Below, in pieces: positions 45,497 through 51,768 of a stretch of 51,768 nucleotides of DNA; within the stretch, counting starts at the first letter, position 1, and each line of letters starts with the position of its first letter. The notes under the pieces were generated by a model that was not told the origin of the DNA, made no database searches, and was given only the letters and a program-made list of their open reading frames with translations. The translations under genes were made by a program, and so were the position numbers. The stretch is from an uncultured Paraprevotella sp. (GTDB lineage: Bacteria; Bacteroidota; Bacteroidia; Bacteroidales; Bacteroidaceae). Location of the stretch: assembly GCA_944321365.1 (NCBI GenBank), contig CALULA010000016.1:1-51768 (forward strand). The letters run 5' to 3'.

Positions 45497-45560
45497 TACA
45501 TGAGAGCAAAAATGTTGCAACAGAATTTTTTGGCGGCGTTGTGCCCAAAATTTATCTTTG
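45494..45560 (+). promoter_or_regulatory. Direct-repeat operator and promoter of the 1208-residue protein gene
   Basis: TGTTACA (45494-45500) and TGCAACA (45516-45522) start 22 bases apart; the second begins 37 bases before TATCTTTG (45553-45560), an exact -7 box. A TTTG at 45529-45532 lies 20 bases before the -7 box, so this promoter also has a good -33. The stretch from 45493 to 45515 matches 49597-49619 upstream of the esterase gene at 21 of 23 bases. Confidence 0.7.
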
Positions 45561-45631
45561 TGGACAGATGCTGCATTCGTTGTAAAGAGCAAGAAACAGT
45601 GTTTTTTTATTAATCTTAAATTAATGTGAGT

Positions 45632-48600
45632 ATGAAGAAAAGAAACTTTTTGATGATGCTCGGTCTGGCAGGTGTTGGTCTGACGGCCAACGCGCAGATA
45701 GCATCTCTGGGCTTCGAGGAGGGTGACCAGTTCTATCACAACCCGGATTCGAGCCAGTTCGCCTCTTTCTACGCCGATCACATCAACCTTAACGGGGAGG
45801 ATGTGTGGAACGAGAAGTCTGAAGACGCCCACTCTGGCACTTATGCCTTGCAGGCCATCAACTCGGAAGCTGTCAGAGGCAACACGTGGGACCGCGGCCT
45901 GAAGCTGCGCGGCCTGAAGATTGAGCCGCAGAAGTCTTACCGTGTGTCGTTCTATGTGAAGGCCAACACTACTTTCATGTGGGAGGGAGCTTCTCAGTTC
46001 ACTTCCATCAAGTCCACACTGTCGGTGGGCCGGGAGAATCTGGAGGCACCGTTTGTGTCGCAGAGCGGTAAGGAATACTATTACAACTGGACGGACGGCG
46101 TCATGACCGGCGACTGGGTCCGTCTGTCGTTCGTGGCTTACTTCTCCGGATGGGACGTGCAGAACCAGTATTTCGACAACTACGACAACAACATCTATCG
46201 GGTGGTGGAGAACGATCCGGAAGACGCCACGGACAACGACACCATCTACTACAAGGATTTCTATGGGCTGGACAAGTTCTCCGAAGAGTTCTTCCTGACC
46301 ATCAACATGTACAATCCGGGCACCTACAACCTCGATGATATTCTCATCGAGGAAGCCACAATGGCGGGCTGTACATTCTTCGGCAACACCATCAAGGTGG
46401 ACTTCGGTTATCCCACCAACATCGCTGAGCTGGCCGAAGCCAGCACCGAACCGGCTGAGGGAACGATGCTTTTGCCCAACAGCTGTGCCAAGGTGACGAG
46501 CGGTGACACGGAGCTGACGATAGCTACCGTAGAGCTGAAACCGGACGGCCACATGTACATCTTCACCGAGGAAGACCTGACCGGCATGGAGGATGTCCGC
46601 GTCAGCTTCACACCGGCTGAAGATTGCCCCATCGTCTACAACACCGACCAGCGTCCGAGCATGGACGTGGATGCCGACATGCCGGTGCTGGGCTTCGCGG
46701 ATGAGTCCATCTACAAGGACCAGAACATCACGGAGGTGTCTTATATCTATGGCCCGCCGAACTTCGTCTCTTCCGTACCGGAGAACCGCAGCTTCGAGCT
46801 TGATGCCGCTACCACCAAGGTCATCCGGCTGACTTACGACCGTGCGGTAGATCCGATGATGGCTACTATCTCCTTGCGTCAGAACAATGTGGAGGTGGCT
46901 GATTTGTATAAAAACGCAGCGATTTCTGCCGATGACCCCAACACCATCGAAGTCACATTGCCCGATGGTATCGAGTTGAGCGGCGAGTATCAGCTGTACG
47001 TGAGCCAGATGATGAATTTCGCGAGCGGTGCCCCGTGTATGACGGACCAGACCCTCACGCTGTCTTTCGGCCCGGACACGGACACTTCAGTGGCCGAGAT
47101 GGTTTACGACAGCTCCACCTATTTTGCTTCTGCCGAAGCCGGAACGTTCCCCAAGGGCTGGCTGTCCAACGACAACGGCACAATCCATCAGTATGGTATT
47201 GACGAGAACGGAAAGGTTTACAATTACAACTGGGGCGGCAACATCGGTGGCGGCGGTTGCCGTTTGTTCAAGAACCATACCGGTGATGCTGCCGACTGGA
47301 TCTACTGGCGTGCCACGGGCGGTACGGTAGGTACGTTGACCTATGGCGAGCAGGTGAGAGATTATGTGCTGGCCGACGGCTCTCTCGATCCGGCAATGGA
47401 TCCGGAGGTGGCCCTCTATCTGGAGCCGCACAAGTATAAGATTACGTTCCGCATGGCTGCCTGGAAGTACTTCCCCGATGGTGCGGCTCCTAAGTTCGAC
47501 TTCTCTTTGGTGAGACTCCATCTGGACGACGGAACGGGTGCCAGCGACGAGACGGTGGCTCAGTTCAACGGCGTGGAGGCCAGGCCTACGGTCAATCCGG
47601 ATTTGAGCAATAGTAATGGCCCGCAGGTGACGAACATTACGGGCTCTACGTTGACTACTACGGAGTTCACGGTTGCCGAAGCCGGCCACTACATGCTGAA
47701 GTTCTCCTGCCAGAGCGAAGGCGGATACCATGAGTTCTACATGGGTGGTTTGGAGCTGATGTCCATGCCGTCGGATGCCGCTTACTACAAGGGCCTGCTG
47801 AAAGCAGCCGTAGACAGTGCCAACACCGTGCTGACCGCAGCGGCCAACGACGTCTATAACGGCACGACCAAGACCACGCTGACCGAGCAGGTGGCTTATG
47901 CCTCTGAGCATCACTTCACGTCTCCGAGCGAGGTGAACGCCATGAACGATACGCTTTATGCTCTGGCCGGTTCGCTGGCACAGCGTATTGCCGATGTCGA
48001 TGCCTATGGCTTGGCTGTCACCGACCTGCAGAATAACGTGGCCAATCTGGCCGGAACCAAATATGTCGTATTGGACGATTATATCAAGGCCGAGCAGCTG
48101 CTGGCCGAGTATGGCGAAGTTTCTTCGCTGGATCTGGACGACGAGACCCTGCATGCGGCTACTACCGATCTGACGTTCTATAAGGATGTCGTTTCGCAGT
48201 TGCAGTCGCGCATCGACGACGCTCTGACTTATCAGATCAACAAGGGCCTGCAGACCGCTTATCTCCTGGGCGACAACATCGAGGTGCAGAGCGCGGTTAC
48301 CGATGCAGAAGGGGCATTGGACGACAGCGAGAGCATCAAGCTCAACCTGAACGCGGCCATCAAGCACGGACTCTACAAGGTGCTGGCCAACGGCGGTACG
48401 AACGACGGCGTGATTCCCGACGAGTGGAAGACGCAGATCAAGAGCGAGACCGAACTGGAAGAAGGTTCGACCGACGTCTACAAGACGCTCATCGACGGTC
48501 TGGAAGTGACCGGTTTCGTGAACAACCCCGGCTTCTACACCTATGCCACCAGCTCTACGAACGACACGCTCACCAAGACCACTCCGGGATGGGAGATCAT

Positions 48601-49258
48601 GATGGGGAACGCACGCATGCGTGGTGACCAGAATTGTCTGGCTACAGACACCAAGCCGGTGACCAGCTCTCAAGTGAACGTTTACAAAGGACAGTATGAC
48701 CTCTGCCAGAAGATAGAAGGTCTGCCTGTCGGCACATACGGACTCTACATGCAGACCCGTACGTCTCCCGGAATGAACGCAATAGACGAGAAGAGCGGCA
48801 TGCCCGACAAGTTCATCTACGCTACTACGGTCGAGGGCGACACCTTGTTCGCAGCGTTTGGTGAGGGTAGCACGAAGTGGGAAGGTCCTGCCGGTTGCGG
48901 TTACACTACTGTAGTGACCGGAATAGAGGTGGACGAGAACACCGTGCTGACCATCGGTGCCAAGGAAGAGTACAGATCCGGCAAGAACATCAACGCCGAT
49001 ACTCAGGAAGATAAGGGCATTTGGGATACCAACACTTACGTTGACGACGTGCGTCTGTTCTTCATCGCTCCCAAGGCTGGCTACGACTATGACGCGGCTA
49101 CCGTAGGTATCAGCGACGTCGAGGTGGCCGAACCGGTATCTTATGAGTACTACACCGTGGGCGGCGTTCGTCTGGCCCGTCCGCAGAAGGGCATCAACGT
49201 GGTGAAGATCTATCGCGCCGACGGTACGGTGGATGTTCAGAAGGTCATCGTGAAATAA
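45632..49258 (+). CDS. Large multimodular surface protein with carbohydrate-binding-like and FIVAR-like modules
   Basis: The 1208-residue product has a signal peptide ending TANAQ and no catalytic signature that I recognise. In order: a CBM4/9-like jelly roll (about 20-240; SFYVKANTTFMWEG), an Ig-like domain of the SbsA type (about 365-475; VIRLTYDRAVDPMMATISL), a second CBM-like jelly roll (about 480-710), a helical stretch of two or three FIVAR-like repeats (about 715-910), another beta domain (about 945-1140), and a C-terminal tail (SYEYYTVGGVRLARPQKGIN then VVKIYRADG) of sorting type. I start at ATG 45632; GTG 45626 adds two residues. It has its own operator-bearing promoter and a terminator. 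A glycan-binding or scaffolding role on xylan is likely. Confidence 0.72.
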   Translation: MKKRNFLMMLGLAGVGLTANAQIASLGFEEGDQFYHNPDSSQFASFYADHINLNGEDVWNEKSEDAHSGTYALQAINSEAVRGNTWDRGLKLRGLKIEPQKSYRVSFYVKANTTFMWEGASQFTSIKSTLSVGRENLEAPFVSQSGKEYYYNWTDGVMTGDWVRLSFVAYFSGWDVQNQYFDNYDNNIYRVVENDPEDATDNDTIYYKDFYGLDKFSEEFFLTINMYNPGTYNLDDILIEEATMAGCTFFGNTIKVDFGYPTNIAELAEASTEPAEGTMLLPNSCAKVTSGDTELTIATVELKPDGHMYIFTEEDLTGMEDVRVSFTPAEDCPIVYNTDQRPSMDVDADMPVLGFADESIYKDQNITEVSYIYGPPNFVSSVPENRSFELDAATTKVIRLTYDRAVDPMMATISLRQNNVEVADLYKNAAISADDPNTIEVTLPDGIELSGEYQLYVSQMMNFASGAPCMTDQTLTLSFGPDTDTSVAEMVYDSSTYFASAEAGTFPKGWLSNDNGTIHQYGIDENGKVYNYNWGGNIGGGGCRLFKNHTGDAADWIYWRATGGTVGTLTYGEQVRDYVLADGSLDPAMDPEVALYLEPHKYKITFRMAAWKYFPDGAAPKFDFSLVRLHLDDGTGASDETVAQFNGVEARPTVNPDLSNSNGPQVTNITGSTLTTTEFTVAEAGHYMLKFSCQSEGGYHEFYMGGLELMSMPSDAAYYKGLLKAAVDSANTVLTAAANDVYNGTTKTTLTEQVAYASEHHFTSPSEVNAMNDTLYALAGSLAQRIADVDAYGLAVTDLQNNVANLAGTKYVVLDDYIKAEQLLAEYGEVSSLDLDDETLHAATTDLTFYKDVVSQLQSRIDDALTYQINKGLQTAYLLGDNIEVQSAVTDAEGALDDSESIKLNLNAAIKHGLYKVLANGGTNDGVIPDEWKTQIKSETELEEGSTDVYKTLIDGLEVTGFVNNPGFYTYATSSTNDTLTKTTPGWEIMMGNARMRGDQNCLATDTKPVTSSQVNVYKGQYDLCQKIEGLPVGTYGLYMQTRTSPGMNAIDEKSGMPDKFIYATTVEGDTLFAAFGEGSTKWEGPAGCGYTTVVTGIEVDENTVLTIGAKEEYRSGKNINADTQEDKGIWDTNTYVDDVRLFFIAPKAGYDYDAATVGISDVEVAEPVSYEYYTVGGVRLARPQKGINVVKIYRADGTVDVQKVIVK

Positions 49259-49304
49259 GAGAGAATTCTTGCTGAATTTTCAATAATTCTTTTTAACTCG
49301 CTTG

Positions 49305-49345
49305 GAGAGGGGCGGTCCCGTCAGGGATTCGCCCCTCTCTTTTTT
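49305..49345 (+). terminator. Terminator of the 1208-residue protein gene
   Basis: GAGAGGGGCG (49305-49314) pairs perfectly with CGCCCCTCTC (49330-49339), followed by six T. Confidence 0.9.
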
Positions 49346-49430
49346 CGTATGGCTCTTCCGGTGTTTCCGGCTGGCCGGCCGGCGGCTGTTTCTGTCCGCC
49401 GCTCCGCTGTCTCAGCCTTTGGCTGTGGGG

Positions 49431-49540
49431 GCTGCGAGGCCCGGTGCGGCGGTCCGCAAGGCCCGGCGCGTTCTTGCGCAAGGGCTGCGGCATCCTTGCG
49501 CAAGGATGCCGTGGCCTTTGCGCATGGTTTTTCCGGCTCT
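49431..49540. repeat. Second array of TGCGCAA cores at 22-base steps
   Basis: Cores begin at 49453 (TCCGCAA), 49475 (TGCGCAA), 49497 (TGCGCAA) and 49519 (TGCGCAT), each exactly 22 bases apart. A weaker unit at 49431 shares AGGCCCGG-GCG with the unit at 49453 at the same phase. The sequence 49488-49511 is a perfect 24-base palindrome centred on one core. The spacers otherwise differ. It matches the array at 15599 in core and step. Confidence 0.75.
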
Positions 49541-49597
49541 TGGGACTGGTCTTTTAAAAGCTTGTTTCATAGTGTTTTGCAGGGGAAAGTTGCCGGA

Positions 49598-49663
49598 TGT
49601 TACATGAGGGCAAAACTGTGATACGTGAGCATAAACAGCTTATCTCTTTTTCTCCTATCTTTG
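49598..49663 (+). promoter_or_regulatory. Direct-repeat operator and promoter of the esterase gene
   Basis: TGTTACA (49598-49604) and TGATACG (49619-49625) start 21 bases apart; the second begins 37 bases before TATCTTTG (49656-49663), an exact -7 box. No -33 TTTG is seen. The -7 box ends 28 bases before ATG 49692. Confidence 0.7.
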
Positions 49664-49691
49664 CTGCTGTAAACCATTGATTAAGCTAACG

Positions 49692-51662
49692 ATGAAAAAG
49701 ATATTGATTCCGGTTGTGGCCTGGTGCGCCGTGTGTGTGGCGCAGGCTGCTGTGCATCTGCCCCGTTTTTTTGCCGCAGGCATGGTGTTGCAGCGTGAGG
49801 TGCCCGTGCCCGTGTGGGGATGGGCCGATGCGGACAGCCGCATTGTGGTGTCGCTTTATGCCGACGGCGGGTCGCGTCCTGTGGGACGGGCCGAGGGCAG
49901 GGCGGGAGCCGACGGCACGTGGCGCGTGGAGCTGCCTTCGCTGCAGGCCGGCGGTCCTTATACGCTGACGGTGGACGAGGGCGGCGATGCCCCTGCGCCC
50001 GATGCCTGCGAGGTGCGCCTGCCCGACGTGCTGGTGGGCGATGTGTTCCTCTGCTCCGGACAGTCGAACATGGAGCTGATGGTGAGCCGTTGCATGGACC
50101 TCTACCGCGAGGAGGCCATGAGTTATACCAACGACCGCATCCGTTACCTGAAGCTGCCGCATCAGTACAATTACATCCGTCCGCAGGACGATGTGCAGGT
50201 CAAGCCGTGGGTGGCTGTCAATCCGTCCACCGCTCCCGACATAGGGGCCGTGTGCTACTTCTTTGCCCGCCGCATGCAGCAGGAGACCGGCGTGCCCGTG
50301 GGCATCATCAACTCCAGTGTGGGCGGTACGCGCGTGGAATGCTGGATGGGGCGGGCGAATCTGTCGCGCTTCGATGCCTATAAGCATGAGTTTGACGACC
50401 TGAAATACCATCAGGAAAACTGGCCCGACTCCGTGGCCCGTGCCGAGCAGCGGGCCGCCGGTGCCTGGGAGCGCAAGATGGCTGCGGGCGACACGGTGGC
50501 CTCCCGTTGGCGTGAGCCGGGTTACGATTTCTCGTCGTGGCCGGTGGTGGACGTGTTCCGCCGCGACACGTGGCCTGCCGCCGACGGACGGCCTACGCCC
50601 GGTTCCTACTGGTTCCGCCAGACGGTGGAGCTGTCTGCCGCCATGAGCGGAAAGGAAGGCATTATCCGCGTGGGTGCGCTGAAGGACGCCGACTCCGTGT
50701 TTGTCAACGGCCGTTTCGTGGGCTATACCTCATACGAGTATCCGCCGCGCATCTACAAGCTGCCTGCCGGACTGCTCCGCGAGGGCGAGAACGAGGTGAT
50801 GGTCCATCTGATGGCACAGGGCGGTGCGCCGGCCTTCACGCAAGGCAAGCTCTATCAGATAGAAGCCGGAGGCGAGGTGGCGCGGCTGACCGGACGCTGG
50901 CAGTATGCGCAGGGATGTGCCATGCCGCGCAAACCCGGTTCCACCTACTTCGTGGGCACTCCCACCGGTCTGTATAACGCCATGATTGCTCCGCTGCGCG
51001 ATTTTGCCATTCGCGGGGCGGTGTGGTACCAGGGCGAGTCGAACGTGGGGCAGGACAAGACCTACGCCGCCTATCTGCAAGCCATGGCCGGAGAGTGGCG
51101 CGCCCAGTTCGGGCACGACTTCCCCTTTGTGGTGGTGCAGCTGGCCGGATTCCAGCAGCGGCACGACCGTCCGGTGGAGTCGGGACAGGCCGCCTTGCGC
51201 GAGGCCCAGCGGCAGGCTGCCGCCGCCCTTCCGAATGCCGCACTGGCTACGGCTGTGGATCTGGGCGAGTGGAACGACATCCATCCGCAGCGCAAGAAAG
51301 AGCTGGGCGACCGCATCGCCCTGCAGATGCTCCGCCTGAGCTATGGCCAGACCGACCGTGTGACGGAAGGCCCCGCCGTGCGTTCGGCCCGTTTGCAGGA
51401 CGGCCGTGTGGTGGTGGATTTCGATCCGCAGACGGGAGCGTTGAAACCTTCCGCCGACCTGAAGAGCATCGCCCTTGCCGGTGCTGACGGCAAGTATGTG
51501 TGGGGCAAGGCGCACACCGACGGCGACCACCGCATCGTGGTGGACGTGCCGCAGGGGATGCGGCCCGTGAGTCTGCGCTATGCTTGGGATGATTTTCCGG
51601 AATGTACGATTTATAACACCGACGGGCTGCCGTCGCCATCGTTCATGGTGCCTGTCGACTGA
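49692..51662 (+). CDS. SGNH-hydrolase acetylesterase ('sialate O-acetylesterase' family) with inserted beta-sandwich
   Basis: The 656-residue exported protein has a signal peptide ending VAQAA. The SGNH esterase fold is split: block I GQSNMEL with nucleophile Ser125 and GGTRVECW precede an inserted galactose-binding-like beta-sandwich (about 270-400; PGSYWFRQTVELSA, ENEVMVHLMAQGG), and block III VWYQGESNVG and the catalytic DIH (Asp529, His531) follow. Family members are routinely named sialate O-acetylesterase, yet relatives in xylan and xyloglucan loci remove acetyl groups from those glycans. The shared operator with xylan genes favours an acetylxylan-type substrate here. ATG 49692 gives a proper signal peptide; TTG 49677 adds five residues. 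The gene is more GC-rich than its neighbours. Confidence 0.85.
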   Translation: MKKILIPVVAWCAVCVAQAAVHLPRFFAAGMVLQREVPVPVWGWADADSRIVVSLYADGGSRPVGRAEGRAGADGTWRVELPSLQAGGPYTLTVDEGGDAPAPDACEVRLPDVLVGDVFLCSGQSNMELMVSRCMDLYREEAMSYTNDRIRYLKLPHQYNYIRPQDDVQVKPWVAVNPSTAPDIGAVCYFFARRMQQETGVPVGIINSSVGGTRVECWMGRANLSRFDAYKHEFDDLKYHQENWPDSVARAEQRAAGAWERKMAAGDTVASRWREPGYDFSSWPVVDVFRRDTWPAADGRPTPGSYWFRQTVELSAAMSGKEGIIRVGALKDADSVFVNGRFVGYTSYEYPPRIYKLPAGLLREGENEVMVHLMAQGGAPAFTQGKLYQIEAGGEVARLTGRWQYAQGCAMPRKPGSTYFVGTPTGLYNAMIAPLRDFAIRGAVWYQGESNVGQDKTYAAYLQAMAGEWRAQFGHDFPFVVVQLAGFQQRHDRPVESGQAALREAQRQAAAALPNAALATAVDLGEWNDIHPQRKKELGDRIALQMLRLSYGQTDRVTEGPAVRSARLQDGRVVVDFDPQTGALKPSADLKSIALAGADGKYVWGKAHTDGDHRIVVDVPQGMRPVSLRYAWDDFPECTIYNTDGLPSPSFMVPVD

Positions 51663-51692
51663 CGTTTTCCGTAACACAGGTGAGGCATAATC

Positions 51693-51729
51693 CTGCGGTC
51701 GGTCTCTTCGTAAGAGAGCGACCGCAGGC
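51693..51729 (+). terminator. Hairpin after the esterase gene
   Basis: A 17-base arm (51693-51709, starting CCTGCGGTCG) pairs with 51713-51729 (ending CGACCGCAGG) with one mismatch and a 3-base loop. No T-run follows, so factor-independent termination is less certain, but the stem is very stable. The remaining bases to 51768 hold nothing I can support. Confidence 0.7.
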
Positions 51730-51768
51730 CGGCAACCCGCTGGCGATAACCCCGTTTTCTCTTCCTTA

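Larger units (their letters stand above)
49259..49691. other. 433-base control region ahead of the esterase gene
   Basis: No gene is seen; small reading frames here have no protein features. It holds, left to right, a terminator (49305-49345), a GC-rich segment with the 22-base TGCGCAA array (49431-49540), an AT-richer segment with the direct-repeat operator (49598-49625), and the -7 box (49656-49663). Confidence 0.65.

Noticed and set aside
47087..48673. Long minus-strand reading frame (528 codons) inside the 1208-residue gene
   Set aside because: The plus-strand protein has a signal peptide, domain structure and promoter; the minus frame has none.

Overview
The window looks like a chromosomal segment of a Bacteroidales bacterium, most likely family Bacteroidaceae (Bacteroides or Phocaeicola); the genus cannot be fixed from the sequence. 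The evidence is two SusC/SusD outer-membrane pairs, many lipoproteins with a Cys lipobox, DUF3256, DUF4831 and DUF5689 genes, C-terminal sorting-like tails, and promoters of the Bacteroidetes sigma-ABfr type (TAnnTTTG, sometimes with an upstream TTTG). I saw no tRNA, rRNA, CRISPR array, insertion sequence or prophage gene.

Layout. 1-421 holds no convincing gene: a terminator hairpin of a gene outside the window, short direct repeats and an AT-rich leader. 422-6392 (+) carries an OmpA-like lipoprotein, a large secreted endonuclease I, truA, a DMT permease and a DUF3256 protein. 6478-13149 (-) carries rpmE2 and then, in transcription order from the right, a TonB-dependent receptor, a DUF5689 lipoprotein, a duplicated OB-fold (DUF6359-like) lipoprotein and a NUC1-type nuclease lipoprotein. 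A secreted EEP-family nuclease (13305) diverges from the receptor. I read this as a probable nucleic-acid degradation and uptake locus. 14512-22913 is housekeeping: fba, then nnrD/E with a DUF4831 gene on the minus strand, then hpt-adk-obgE-pgeF and an M23 peptidase.

23271-51662 (+) is a polysaccharide-utilisation region for glucuronoxylan. It has four transcription units. Unit 1: GPH/MFS symporter, GH10 xylanase, GH43 xylosidase-like enzyme, GH67 alpha-glucuronidase. Unit 2: a seven-gene, 16-kb operon without enzymes (FAS1 lipoprotein, SusC, SusD, two more FAS1 lipoproteins, SusC, SusD). Unit 3: a 1208-residue multimodular surface protein. Unit 4: an SGNH acetylesterase. The units are separated by hairpin terminators. 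Each has, upstream, a direct repeat of the half-site TGNNACA (21 or 22 bp apart), whose proximal copy begins exactly 37 bp before a TAnnTTTG-like -7 box. This was found by eye and implies one shared activator, probably AraC-type, not encoded here. The model is: surface binding by FAS1/SusD and the 1208-residue protein, import by the two SusC porins, deacetylation by the SGNH enzyme, and depolymerisation by GH10, GH67 and GH43.

Two intergenic regions (15599-15692 and 49431-49540) hold an odd array: a TGCGCAA core repeated every 22 bp with unrelated spacers. Gene-free stretches over 300 bases are 1-421, 22914-23270 and 49259-49691; each is described in the feature list.
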